DNA from: Trichomonas tenax
Taxonomy: Eukaryota; Parabasalia; Trichomonadida; Trichomonadidae
Direction of reading: 5' to 3'
Length of the DNA stretch: 33,835 nucleotides
Assembly: GCA_023091735.1 (NCBI GenBank)
Contig: JALKBU010000549.1
Location: forward strand, 1 to 33,835
Shown piece by piece: positions 9,518 to 18,639 of this stretch (positions are counted from its first letter, which is position 1; every line of letters starts with the position of its first letter). The position numbers and the translations under genes were made by a program. The notes beneath the pieces are model-generated. The model did not search any database. It had not been told where the DNA came from and worked only from the letters and a program-made list of their open reading frames with translations.

Positions 9518-10332
9518 TCAGAATGTGGCGCAGCAACTAATGGAATTGCGTTTGGAGTCATCAACAGGGGCACATTTGTCATGGCTATGTAGGTTTGGTG
9601 ACACAACATGATTATCTGCCTTTGTAAGCTTCTGTTGAGGAATCCCTGTGAAACTTGGAGGAAAATGAAGAGGATTGTAAACTGTATTATAATTTGGCAT
9701 CATAGCAAGCGCCGTCTGGTATGGGATATACATTGGGACGTCAATCTGAGGCGAATGGAGTGGTCATCCTCCTTGTTCACCAGTTGATGCCGACAGATTT
9801 TGCGTCTGAGGTACTTGTTCATGGAGTTCAGGAGTCGTGACCCCATCCCTTGATATCTGTCTATAGTGGTATCGGCATTGAACGTCGCTGCGATTTCCTA
9901 AACACTGCGCGATTTTGGTCCAGGATTTGTCGCCAAACTTCTTCACAAAGGATAAAAGCTGCGCATCTTCCTCCGAGGACCAGTGCTTCTTGCATATTCT
10001 GGGATTTAGGCCCCTGGACCATCTCTGTGCGCACTGTGCTCGAGTTCTGTTATTCCCAACGAAATCAGCAATTAAGGGCCAGTTATCCAGCCCATAACGA
10101 TAAATTCCAGCTATAAGTCTCTGATCCTCATAGTTTGTCCACGTACTTCTCTTCTTTCTCAAATGACTGTCTTCTTCAACTTCAGAATATTCGGTATCAT
10201 TTGAAGGAATTGGATCGTCTGTCAACTGGATAATTTCCTTTATGTGTTGTATTGGATCTGCCCTCCCCAAAACATGCAAAAAGAACTGTTTTGCAACTTC
10301 GAATGTTGAATTGTTTGGTGACTTATTTCCAT
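9518..10332 (-). pseudogene. Broken two-repeat Myb gene
   Basis: The central frame (stop TGA at 9764-9766) encodes two good Myb repeats: STWTNYEDQRLI to QCAQRW and HWSSEEDAQLL to QCRYHYRQI. The frame is damaged at both ends. No in-frame ATG exists upstream: protein-like sequence continues to about 10326 (for example STFEVAKQFFLHVLGRADPI), while the nearest ATG, at 10332, is in another frame and runs into a stop. After the TGA the same frame stays open for about 80 more residues, to 9518, with Myb-tail-like composition (MYIPYQTALAMMPNYN...). The simplest reading is one ancestral gene with a 5' frameshift or start loss and an in-frame TGA. A sequencing error at one site, or a shorter functional product starting at a non-ATG codon, cannot be excluded. 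Confidence 0.7.
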
Positions 10333-11024
10333 GAATTTGACCTTTGTACCTATTTTAACACCCTTTCGAAATAGAATTTCGTTTCAAGGCGAAACGCACT
10401 TGTGCTACACTTCAACATATTGGCGTGATGTTATAATTTGGTGATTAGTACAAGTATCATGATGAATCATGAATTTTATGAAAAAATTGACCTGGATATT
10501 AATATGAAGTGCGCCATTACCCGAGTCCAAATTTTTAGAAAAATTATTTTGTTCCGAGTCAATTTAATTATAATTATAAAAAATAAGTTGACTCAAAAAA
10601 TTGAATTAAGAATTTTCAACGTTGGTTATTCCCGTTAATCGCTTATCAATGATAATGATAATATGTACAAATCACATTTATGTGTTGATCATTTCATCGA
10701 ATAAGGTATTACAAACTTCTAGTGATTTTTTACTTATCTGAATATCTATATTATAATATACTGTTAATTTTTGAGTATGAATACACATGAAATTGTGTCT
10801 CAGATACCATATTTGAAACTGAATCGAATGAAAGAATATGTCTTAACTCAAGATTCAATAATGTATCATTTACTGGAATCAAATGCTTTGTTTCTGCATG
10901 TTAATGAATGAATTGAAATGTTATTTTCAAAATTGTTTATTTTTCATAGGTTCATAAATAAGAGATAATTTAGAGAAAGCATTATTTATTAACAAGTAAT
11001 AATTATATAAAGTGAGGTATAATA
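10333..11024. other. Intergenic DNA, no gene seen
   Basis: The region is AT-rich with no convincing frame. It has a weak inverted pair GAGTCAA/TTGACTC around an AT-only centre near 10556-10595. The 3' end region of VPS4 lies at the right edge. Confidence 0.45.
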
Positions 11025-12341
11025 TTAGTTGCCTTCCATACCATATGTGGCTGTCCATTCATCAAACTTTGTGAGTTCCTTTGGTGAAACAGATGGGCGG
11101 ACATTCTTGATAGCAACTTTGAAGTCTTCGAATGTAACAGGCGGGCAGTCAAGTTTGTCTGCTGGGAAGTTTGGATCCATCAGCTTGATCTTGATGGCGC
11201 CCTTTGTCCTGGCATCACACGGGGATAACTTGCCATCGATTTCAACGAAATACTCAGCTGCTTCGAACTTCCTGAAAGTAATAAAAGCTGCTTCTCTTGA
11301 AAGGATCTTGATATCCGCTGCAGAGTATCCATCTGTCATTAAAGCAATCTTATTAGCTTGCTTCTTTGTGATATTGTTTGGGGTCTTCTTAAGACGGATT
11401 TGGATCATTGCTTTTCTAGCCTCTACATCTGGAAGAGGGATGTAAATCTTCTTTTCGAAACGACGGCGAACAGCAGGATCGAGAATCCATGGAATGTTTG
11501 TCGCTGCAAGGAAGAGAATTCCCTCCATCGATTTTCCGACGCCATCAAGCTGGACAAGGAACTCTGTCTTAATTCTGCGTGCTGCTTCAGAGTCGTTCTC
11601 GCTTCTTGAGGACAGTAAAGAATCAATTTCATCAATGAATACAATTGCAGGTGTGTGCTTTCTAGCTGTCTCAAAGAGTGCCCTAATAAGCTTTTCTGAC
11701 TCACCGAGCCACTTTGAGACTAAATCAGATGTGGAAACTGTGATAAAAGTGGAACTGTTCGCTTCGGAGGCTGTCGCCTTGGCGAGGTATGATTTACCGG
11801 TACCTGGTGGGCCGTAGAGAAGGATACCACGCCATGGTGCTCTTTCACCAACGAAAAACTGTTTAAACTTAAGCGGCAAGATAACAGCCTCTGTAAGCGC
11901 GCGCTTAGCTCCCTCAAGGCCAGCGACATCAGCCCACGAAATATCTGGCTTCTCAATAACGATCGAATCTTCCATTCTTTTATTAAACTCATTCTTTTGG
12001 TCTTCACTCTCTTGCTTGGATGATTTTCCGCCTTTTCTTCTTGATTTCTGGGCGGCACCTCCTCCTCCACGAACGATTTGGGGAGTTTGTATAATATTAT
12101 CGAGCTCTGAAGCTCTCTGCGTGCATTTCTTTATGTTCTCGTCAAGCCTGGGCTTTATGCTCTCGTTGCAGTCCTTTTGTTGCAAGGCCAGACGGAACTT
12201 GTGGCATGCTTGAAGATAAAATGTTTTCGCCATTTCGTAGTTTCCTGCTTTATCCATAGCGATGGCATTCCTCGCGAGAGTTGTGCCCTCGTTGAAGTAC
12301 TTTTGCGGTAAGTCCGTGAACGGAATATTTGCAAACGACAT
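11025..12341 (-). CDS. VPS4: Vacuolar protein sorting-associated protein 4 (ESCRT AAA ATPase)
   Basis: At 438 residues the protein matches normal VPS4 length and layout. An N-terminal MIT domain (about 8-85) binds ESCRT-III tails, a basic Gly/Lys linker follows (91-110), and then comes the AAA domain. Visible motifs are Walker A GPPGTGKS (177-184), Walker B VFIDEID (234-240), sensor-1 Asn282, and arginine fingers in VRRRF (291-295). The VPS4-type small domain and C-terminal helix (VTFEDFKVAIKNVRPSVSP) complete it. It disassembles ESCRT-III at endosomes and other membranes using ATP. The ATG at 12341 gives the conserved N terminus. The gene is divergent from the bromodomain gene, with 217 bp between the ATGs. 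Only a near-Inr (TCAAAAT) precedes the start. Confidence 0.96.
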   Translation of the reverse strand: MSFANIPFTDLPQKYFNEGTTLARNAIAMDKAGNYEMAKTFYLQACHKFRLALQQKDCNESIKPRLDENIKKCTQRASELDNIIQTPQIVRGGGGAAQKSRRKGGKSSKQESEDQKNEFNKRMEDSIVIEKPDISWADVAGLEGAKRALTEAVILPLKFKQFFVGERAPWRGILLYGPPGTGKSYLAKATASEANSSTFITVSTSDLVSKWLGESEKLIRALFETARKHTPAIVFIDEIDSLLSSRSENDSEAARRIKTEFLVQLDGVGKSMEGILFLAATNIPWILDPAVRRRFEKKIYIPLPDVEARKAMIQIRLKKTPNNITKKQANKIALMTDGYSAADIKILSREAAFITFRKFEAAEYFVEIDGKLSPCDARTKGAIKIKLMDPNFPADKLDCPPVTFEDFKVAIKNVRPSVSPKELTKFDEWTATYGMEGN

Positions 12342-12417
12342 GAAAAATTTTGAAGCTCACCGGATTCAGGGGTTGACACTGTCGAAAATTTTGCTGGTTG
12401 GAAATTTTTTATTTTAA

Positions 12418-12540
12418 AAAGGGGGCTGTCCTGAAATAAAGGGGTTCTAAATTTTGGGTCTGTCCTGTATTAAAAGGGGTTCTAAATTTGGTATACCCCT
12501 AAAATATAATTCTTCTGATTTATTTTGAGGGGGGTTGCAT
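12418..12540 (+). repeat. G-run repeat array in the VPS4/bromodomain divergent promoter
   Basis: Two imperfect 34-bp tandem units begin at 12426 and 12460 (CTGTCCTG, then AT-rich, then AAGGGGTTCTAAAT). Further G runs lie on both sides (12421-12425 and about 12530-12535). It occupies most of the 217-bp gap between two divergent starts and resembles the arrays at 5303-5467 and 18640-18890. Confidence 0.6.
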
Positions 12541-12545
12541 CATTA
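12540..12545 (+). promoter_or_regulatory. Trichomonad Inr element of the bromodomain gene
   Basis: TCATTA matches TCAYTW. The predicted +1 A is at 12542, 17 nt before the ATG at 12559. Confidence 0.6.
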
Positions 12546-12558
12546 AAATTTTAGAAAA

Positions 12559-13047
12559 ATGAATGAATATAATCGTGGTTGGTGTTGGAAAGTACTCAAT
12601 AAGATTAACAGAATGTCGATATCTAAGCCCTTCAGGCTCCCTGTTGATCCCATACACGATGATGCGCCTGATTACTTTGATAAAATTAAAAAGCCAATGG
12701 ATTTATCAAAAATTAAACATAATTTAAACAACAACGTATACACAAGTCCGCAGCAGCTCGTTGATGATATACATCTCATTACATCAAACACAAGGAAATA
12801 TAATGGCGCTGATTCTTATTTTGGCGCCTTTGCTGATATAATAGATGAATACATTGAACAGCAGCTTAAGGAAAAATGCAATTCTTACGATGAAGAGTGG
12901 ACACAAAGATTGAATTTTGTTATCAGCTCTTTGAGAAAGCACGTAGAGAAAATACCGCACGACCATAGGCTCGTTGAAATGAAAGACTTCAAACTTATGC
13001 CTCTACAAAAAAATCTCTCAACAACATCTGATACTGAATTCATATAA
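12559..13047 (+). CDS. Single-bromodomain protein
   Basis: The 162-residue protein is essentially one bromodomain (about residues 6-105). It has the ZA-loop region KPFRLPVDPIHDDAPDYF, the segment YFDKIKKPMDLSKIKHNL, and the helix-C end TSNTRKYNG. Asn82 in the YNG triplet sits where the acetyl-lysine-anchoring Asn belongs. It should read acetylated histone or other lysines. The C-terminal 55 residues are charged and contain a helix (WTQRLNFVISSLRKHVEKI). No catalytic or second reader domain is attached, so it probably acts as a subunit of a larger chromatin complex. The start is backed by an Inr. Confidence 0.88.
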   Translation: MNEYNRGWCWKVLNKINRMSISKPFRLPVDPIHDDAPDYFDKIKKPMDLSKIKHNLNNNVYTSPQQLVDDIHLITSNTRKYNGADSYFGAFADIIDEYIEQQLKEKCNSYDEEWTQRLNFVISSLRKHVEKIPHDHRLVEMKDFKLMPLQKNLSTTSDTEFI

Positions 13048-13217
13048 ATAAGATTCACCAATGAACATCTTCGATGTTACTTTAAAAGTAATGTCGTATT
13101 ATACTTCATGTTATTGTAATATTATTCTTCGACCAAATTTATTTTGTTATAAAGCTGAATCAAAATACTATGATTGAATAGATGCTCTTTTAGTTGGTTG
13201 TTTTATCTAGAGAAACA

Positions 13218-13226
13218 TCATTTTTC
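13218..13226 (+). promoter_or_regulatory. Trichomonad Inr element of the GH31 gene
   Basis: TCATTTTTC runs directly into the ATG at 13227. The predicted +1 A at 13220 leaves a 7-nt leader. It matches the extended Inr pattern and decides the start: the alternative upstream start would be a TTG at 13194. Confidence 0.7.
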
Positions 13227-15701
13227 ATGTTTGCATTTCTTTTATCTTTATCTCTTTGCGATATTAGAACTTGCGAGGATTTGGATTTCTGCGCTGAATA
13301 TATCGGCAAGGCTCATGCATGGGCTGTGAAGAAGTCTAAGAGCAAATTTGAAGACAATACACTTTCTTTATTTTTATCTGAAGATGATGAACCAGTAAAC
13401 TTAGTGTTTAACATTAATTACATCCATAGCATTGGTTTTAGATTCCGTGCTAACCCGATTCCAGCTGATAAATTCTTCAGATATGATTTATCAAATGAAT
13501 CTTTCGTTATTGTTCAAGAAGTCATTAAGAATCTCGACGAAATCAAGTACGAAACTACCGATGATGAGGCAATTCTCGTTGCTGGAGACTCTAAAGCCAT
13601 TATTTCGTATGATCCTTTCGGAATTAAAGTTGAAAAGTGTGGAAAACTCATTGTAGGCATCAACAGTGAGCAAACTCTACTCTTCCAGCATCATTTGGAG
13701 GCCGAAGAACCAGATCAATGGGAATCATTCACAGATTTGATTCCAAACGGTCCAACAGCCGTAGCATGCGATTTCAAGTTCGAAGCTGAAAACCTCCACT
13801 TCAGTGGTCTTGGCGAAAGATCAGCTCCAATCAATATTGAAAATCACAACGAGCCAATTCGCTTATTTAACACAGACGGATACGAATATGAGCCAGATTC
13901 ATACAAGAATTTATATGGATCTGCACCATTTTTACTCGCACACGCTTCTGGATACAATTCAGCTGTTTTCTGGATGAATCCAACAGATACATTCGTCAAA
14001 TTCGACGAAAACAAGGCAAGCTTCATCAGCGAAGGTGGCTTCTTTGACTTTGTCATCATCACTGGAACGTTTTACAATGTTTTGGACTCTTACACACAAC
14101 TCACTGGACGTCCTCAATTACCACCAATTTTCTCATTAGGATATCACCAGAGCAGGTGGGGATACAGGAGCACAAACGAGATCAAGCAGGTTGTACAAGG
14201 ATTGATTGATGCAGAGATCCCATTCGATTCTATCTGGCTCGATTTGGATCACTTGGATAACAAGATGCCATTCACAAACAGCATGCAGTTTGATCCACTT
14301 GAGGACATCATCGAGTTGCTTGAGAAGCAGAACAGGTACTTGATCAGACTATGCGACCCACACTTCCCAACAAAGACGGAGTACAGGCAGTACAAGGAAA
14401 CGCGCAGCAAGAAACTCCTCGTTCAGACATCAAAGGGAATGACATTCATCGGCGATGCATGGCCGGGACCATGCTCATTCCCAGACTTCCTCAACCCTGC
14501 TGCCAGGGACTACTGGTCAAAGCAGTTCTTATTCGGAATGGAGTCATCTGGACAGAACGTTTTCTATTGGAATGATATGAACGAGCCTTCCATTTTCAAG
14601 AACTGCGAAGCTACATTCCCAAAGGATTGCATCCATTATGGTGGTGTTGAAAACCGTGAAGTCCACAACCTTTATGGACATCTCAACGCTGCTTCAACAT
14701 TCGATGGCCTCATTCGCCGTAATCCAGACCAGAACTACCGTCCATTCATCCTCACAAGATCGTTCTTCTCTGGCTCGCAGAGATATGCCTTCACATGGAC
14801 AGGCGATAACACTGCTTCGTGGGAGCATCTTAGAACATCTGTTCACATGACAATCACATCCGGTATCTGTGGATTGCCTCTTACTGGTGCTGATGTTGGC
14901 GGCTTCATGAGATCACCAGATGAGCTTCTTCTCGCGCGCTGGATGCAGCTTGGTTCACTCGCATATCCATTCTTCAGAGAGCACTGCCACCACAAGTCAC
15001 AGAGAAGAGAGCCAAACAACTTCGAAGGAGCGACTCTCAACGCAATGCGCGATGCTATCATTAACAGATATAAGCTTCTTCCAACACTCTACACATATGT
15101 CTACGAGTCCCATGTTTCCGGTGTTCCTGTCACAAGGCCGATGTTCGCTGAGTTCGACACAGATGATGCTCATGATAGTTCTGACGACTTCATGATTGGC
15201 GACTCTATTCTCGTTAGGCCAATAGTTGATGAGGATGAAGAGGAGGACTCTGAGAACACAGCAGACCACTTGGATGTTTATGGTACCAAGTGGATGCCAT
15301 TCCCAGGATACGGTATGAAGGGCGACGAAAAAGTTAAATGTGAAGATCTGTCAAAGTACCCAGTTTACATCCGATCTGGTAAACTTGTTCCACTGTTCAC
15401 AAGCGTCGCCAGCAATACACATGATACTCTCCACTCCTCTGACATCGAGCTTGTCATCTGCCCAGACGAAAACGGTGTCGCTAAGGGAAGACTTTATCTC
15501 GATGATGGCGTAACATATGCATGTGAGGAAGAGTTCCTCTACGTCGAAATCACATTTGACAACGGCAAGCTCTCCTACAAGTCTCTTTCCAACATCCAAA
15601 ACGTCATTCCACAGTTTGTCGCAACAAAGAAGATTATCAAGGCAACTGTTTTAACGCCTGGCAAGGAAGTCCAAAGCATTGAGCTTTCTATTTCATTCTA
15701 A
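13227..15701 (+). CDS. GH31 alpha-glucosidase, glucosidase II alpha-subunit-like
   Basis: The 824-residue protein starts with a hydrophobic signal peptide (MFAFLLSLSLCDIRTCEDL), so it enters the secretory pathway. The N-terminal beta domain spans about 15-285. The barrel follows, with SLGYHQSRWGY, WLDLDH (337-342), the nucleophile Asp450 in WNDMNEPS, and the acid/base Asp527 in TWTGDNTASW. GADVGGF and the LLARWMQLGSLAYPFFREH stretch are typical of ER glucosidase II alpha and related GH31 enzymes. It should hydrolyse alpha-linked glucose. Trimming of N-glycans in the ER is the likeliest role, but a lysosomal or secreted alpha-glucosidase is possible. No transmembrane helix or HDEL-type tail is present; glucosidase II alpha is normally held by its beta subunit. 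Codon use is richer in GC than in neighbouring genes, consistent with high expression. The stop is followed by TAAA-like sequence. Confidence 0.93.
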   Translation: MFAFLLSLSLCDIRTCEDLDFCAEYIGKAHAWAVKKSKSKFEDNTLSLFLSEDDEPVNLVFNINYIHSIGFRFRANPIPADKFFRYDLSNESFVIVQEVIKNLDEIKYETTDDEAILVAGDSKAIISYDPFGIKVEKCGKLIVGINSEQTLLFQHHLEAEEPDQWESFTDLIPNGPTAVACDFKFEAENLHFSGLGERSAPINIENHNEPIRLFNTDGYEYEPDSYKNLYGSAPFLLAHASGYNSAVFWMNPTDTFVKFDENKASFISEGGFFDFVIITGTFYNVLDSYTQLTGRPQLPPIFSLGYHQSRWGYRSTNEIKQVVQGLIDAEIPFDSIWLDLDHLDNKMPFTNSMQFDPLEDIIELLEKQNRYLIRLCDPHFPTKTEYRQYKETRSKKLLVQTSKGMTFIGDAWPGPCSFPDFLNPAARDYWSKQFLFGMESSGQNVFYWNDMNEPSIFKNCEATFPKDCIHYGGVENREVHNLYGHLNAASTFDGLIRRNPDQNYRPFILTRSFFSGSQRYAFTWTGDNTASWEHLRTSVHMTITSGICGLPLTGADVGGFMRSPDELLLARWMQLGSLAYPFFREHCHHKSQRREPNNFEGATLNAMRDAIINRYKLLPTLYTYVYESHVSGVPVTRPMFAEFDTDDAHDSSDDFMIGDSILVRPIVDEDEEEDSENTADHLDVYGTKWMPFPGYGMKGDEKVKCEDLSKYPVYIRSGKLVPLFTSVASNTHDTLHSSDIELVICPDENGVAKGRLYLDDGVTYACEEEFLYVEITFDNGKLSYKSLSNIQNVIPQFVATKKIIKATVLTPGKEVQSIELSISF

Positions 15702-16369
15702 AATAGCTTTATGACCTTCATTTCTTGTTTCCTATTGTTCGAGTGAGAGTGAGGATTAAACCCTATTAACAGGAGACCCTCTCCACACAGCGTCTTCACC
15801 ATTGGTCCTCTCTTTGCCAACAAAAAAAGGATATCCAAGAAAACTATAACAATTGCTGTAAATCTATTGCCAAGCAATCACACTCACATTAAGAAATATT
15901 TTCCTTAATAAAAACTTTAATGTTTTGTAAAACTTGAAAAAGGTTGAATTCAAATTTTGATTCGATTGAGTTAAAGTAACAAGATTTGTAATTGCTAAAA
16001 GACTTGTGATAAATAATTAAATTTTTAGAACAAAATTTGATACATTTGAAATTTTCAAATTATAAAATATGATTCGGTTCCAAAAGATGTACAGCATTAC
16101 AACTAACTGATGGATGGTAACATACTTCATCAGCTGTTGATTCCGTAAAACCTAGATTTAAAGAAAAAAATTGCGAAATTTCGCCAAATTAATAGAATTT
16201 AGAATATTTAGGAGTACGCTTCGACATTCTAACTTGTTAATAATCTAATTGGCATAAAGCGAACTTCTTAATGCAACTATTTATATGTGTAAATGAAAAA
16301 ATGAGCAATTCCCCTAACTATCTTTTTCACCCCTCGTTTAAATGTTCGATTACATTCTATGAAAAATTG
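15702..16369. other. Intergenic DNA between the GH31 and Rab genes
   Basis: No gene was seen. The first 150 bases (15720-15830) are moderately GC-rich and contain GAGAGTGAGG near 15747 and CCCTCTCCACAC near 15777, which could pair weakly. The rest is AT-rich. An ATG at 16271 is in frame with the Rab gene but encodes an unconserved 37-residue extension. Confidence 0.4.
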
Positions 16370-16375
16370 TCAAAT
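16370..16375 (+). promoter_or_regulatory. Near-match Inr upstream of the Rab gene
   Basis: TCAAAT differs from TCAYTW at the fourth and fifth positions but sits 10 nt (from its A) before the ATG at 16382, the normal Inr distance. Similar TCAAAA sequences precede VPS4 and the Ser/Asp-rich gene, so a relaxed Inr is possible. Confidence 0.25.
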
Positions 16376-16381
16376 TTGGGA

Positions 16382-16972
16382 ATGTCTCAAGATTTAACCC
16401 TTAAGGTTGTTGTAGTCGGAGAATCGGGGGTAGGCAAGACATGCGTTTCCCTCAGGTTCCTCACTGGCGAATTTTCGGCTACAACCACGCCAACAATTGC
16501 CGCTGGTTTTTGCAATGCAAAATTAAAACTCGGAAAAACTAATATAAATCTTCTCATATGGGATACAGCAGGTCAGGAAGCTTACAGGTCACTCACATCC
16601 CAATATTATAGAGATACGAAAATTGCAATTATTATGTTTGACTTATCTCAGCCTCAATCGATGGACGCTGTCAACGAATGGCACGAGAGAATATGTGAGG
16701 TCAACGATGGCAGGATTGTTACGGTTTTAGTCGGTAACAAGTTGGATCTACCGGGAAGAAAAGTGTCAAGAGAGCAAGCAGAGAAACTTGCTGACTCGAT
16801 TGGTGCTATATATAGAGAGACTAGTGCTCTAACAGGAAAAGGAGTTAACGAAGTCTTTGAAGATGCATGTGATGAATATCTTAGACAAAATCCAACGACC
16901 GCTAAGCTTCGAACAAAGTCTAGTGTCGATGTTTCGAAACCAGATGCTCCGAAGAAAGACTGCAACTGCTAA
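16382..16972 (+). CDS. Rab-family small GTPase
   Basis: The 196-residue protein is a normal-length Rab. Seen motifs: P-loop GESGVGKT (13-20), switch I Thr38 in TTPTIAAGF, switch II WDTAGQE (60-66), NKLD (119-122), ETSA (146-149), and a C-terminal Cys-Asn-Cys for double geranylgeranylation. Switch regions with TIAAGF and YRSLTSQYYRDTKIAIIMFD lean to the Rab5/Rab21/Rab22 endocytic group, but the assignment is not certain. It cycles between GTP and GDP on endomembranes. I chose ATG 16382 because the conserved domain starts right after it; an in-frame ATG at 16271 would add 37 residues with no Rab similarity. It is convergent with the Sec23/24-like gene, with 152 bp between stops. Confidence 0.93.
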   Translation: MSQDLTLKVVVVGESGVGKTCVSLRFLTGEFSATTTPTIAAGFCNAKLKLGKTNINLLIWDTAGQEAYRSLTSQYYRDTKIAIIMFDLSQPQSMDAVNEWHERICEVNDGRIVTVLVGNKLDLPGRKVSREQAEKLADSIGAIYRETSALTGKGVNEVFEDACDEYLRQNPTTAKLRTKSSVDVSKPDAPKKDCNC

Positions 16973-17124
16973 AATATTTTTGAGTTCCGAAATGAATTTT
17001 CATTCCGCTTAATTTCAATACGTAATCGTTGTGTAAAATATATTTAGATGCAATTGATGTAAAACTTAACTTTCAACATTTTGTTCATTCAATAATAACT
17101 TTTATACTTTATAACAATTATGAG

Positions 17125-18627
17125 TTACTGCTCTGTAAACTTGATGCCGAACTTCTCAACAGTGAACTGGAAGGCTGACTTATTTTGGATCAATTTGATT
17201 TCCAATGGCCACTCAAATGAAGAATAGAGCTCTGAGTAGTCTGTATTATCGTTTTCCGTAAGAATGTATAATGTTGGAGGGACGACAAGAGCATATCCAC
17301 CATTTAATTTAACTAATCTGGCAGATACGTCTGTTACACCGTAATTTCCGAGGAGATAGTACAGCCTGATGATATCTACCTGTTCACTGCTTCCAACATT
17401 ATGAAGTGAGGTTGCGGTTAATAAATCTTTAACGGTGGGCAAAAATTTTGGAATAACCTGTTCGAACTTATCACCGCTCCATACAGCTCTAAGGACGTCA
17501 GATGCGAAACCTTTGAGGATCAGAGTTCTTGATATATCTTGTTGTATAGAATCCTTGAACTGTTGAAGCGTCTCTGCAACATTGAATGTGTACAGGCTCA
17601 GGAATGTGCTACTGTTTGTTCTACTCTCCTCCAAAATCCTGAGAACTTTGGAATCAGTTCTTGAAGGATTAAAAGACATTCTAACGGAGCCTCCACTGAA
17701 TGCTCGGAGTTTTAGCTTGGATAGAACTTCGGACATTCGGAGAATTCCGGAAGAATTCGTAACTTTTGTATATTCGAACGAACTTGGCGCAAAAATACGG
17801 AATTTATCGAGATTTTTCTCTTTAAGCTTCGAGAAGTATCCATTTGGTGGTATTGATGATACAGAGAACACTTTTCCAAACGTACATCTCGCTGCAGCAG
17901 TGAATCTCTTGAATTCATTGACGCATCCAATGTGAGCGATGGAGTTGTTCTCTTTGACCATCTCACTGATGTACTGTGCATCGTCGGCATTAATTGGTGC
18001 GCAATGCCTGTTTGAGAATAAAAATAGTGTGAATGGAACAGAATTCGAGATTTTAACGGCAACTTTAAATATCTCGTAGTAGTCGTAGACGTTCTGAAGA
18101 TTTTCAGGAAATAGAGCGTAAACAGAAGAAATTGATGGAAGAACGACATTCTTAAGAGTTTGGCGGTTAAACGAGTGTCTAATTGTTGTAGTAATTTCTG
18201 AGTGATGTGAATATGTCTCAAAAACAACCAATCCATCAACAACAGTTATGAAAATGATTCGATCTGAGACACAGATTAAACTTATTGTTTCATTATCGGT
18301 TATATTATTATATAAGTCGTTAAGTAGTGCGATTAGTGAATTCAAAGGAAGAGTAATGTCGAAAACAAAGATAATTAATTTTCTACTTTCCGCGAGTCTT
18401 GTGAATTTGTACGTATTATTTGCAAAAGTTGCCTGTGGGTGGCATATGGGACAATCAAATCTCTGTCCATCTGTTAAAGGAAAAAGAAGACTGTGGCAAT
18501 TTCTGCAATGCTTTGGTTTTGTAATTTCAATGACTTCACCAGTAGGTTCCTGCGACATCTGAACGCACCCAAATATATCTGTGCACTCTTCTGGAGGAAG
18601 CAAATTATGAGAAAACTTCAATGTCAT
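17125..18627 (-). CDS. Short Sec23/Sec24-like COPII protein
   Basis: The 500-residue protein begins with a Sec23/24-type zinc finger (Cys41, Cys44, Cys59, Cys62: CRNCHSLLFP...FDCPICH). A trunk (vWA-like) domain follows, with LIIFVFDITLP, a central beta-sandwich (VRMSFNPSRTDSKVLRIL) and a helical region (DILRL-like: VDIIRLYYLLGNYGV). It would act in COPII coat formation at ER exit sites. At 500 residues it is well short of the usual Sec23 (about 750), because the C-terminal gelsolin-like domain is missing or replaced by about 70 unrecognised residues. A diverged paralogue is therefore more likely than a core Sec23. The start is the ATG at 18627; the only way to extend the frame upstream is a TTG. 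Confidence 0.7.
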   Translation of the reverse strand: MTLKFSHNLLPPEECTDIFGCVQMSQEPTGEVIEITKPKHCRNCHSLLFPLTDGQRFDCPICHPQATFANNTYKFTRLAESRKLIIFVFDITLPLNSLIALLNDLYNNITDNETISLICVSDRIIFITVVDGLVVFETYSHHSEITTTIRHSFNRQTLKNVVLPSISSVYALFPENLQNVYDYYEIFKVAVKISNSVPFTLFLFSNRHCAPINADDAQYISEMVKENNSIAHIGCVNEFKRFTAAARCTFGKVFSVSSIPPNGYFSKLKEKNLDKFRIFAPSSFEYTKVTNSSGILRMSEVLSKLKLRAFSGGSVRMSFNPSRTDSKVLRILEESRTNSSTFLSLYTFNVAETLQQFKDSIQQDISRTLILKGFASDVLRAVWSGDKFEQVIPKFLPTVKDLLTATSLHNVGSSEQVDIIRLYYLLGNYGVTDVSARLVKLNGGYALVVPPTLYILTENDNTDYSELYSSFEWPLEIKLIQNKSAFQFTVEKFGIKFTEQ

Positions 18628-18639
18628 TTTTGGCAAAAA

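Noticed and set aside
10438..10638. 66-residue frame in the gap upstream of the broken Myb gene.
   Set aside because: Its Ile/Lys/Asn-heavy product is what AT-rich DNA gives by chance, and it lacks an ATG at its first codon.
11029..12213. Several long plus-strand frames opposite VPS4, and similar antisense frames opposite the GH31, UvrD, Ser/Asp-rich and Sec23-like genes.
   Set aside because: They are shadows of strongly supported genes on the other strand and have no domains or start signals of their own.
16271..16381. 37-residue N-terminal extension of the Rab GTPase from an in-frame ATG.
   Set aside because: The extra sequence has no Rab similarity and no Inr precedes it; the conserved domain begins right after the ATG at 16382.
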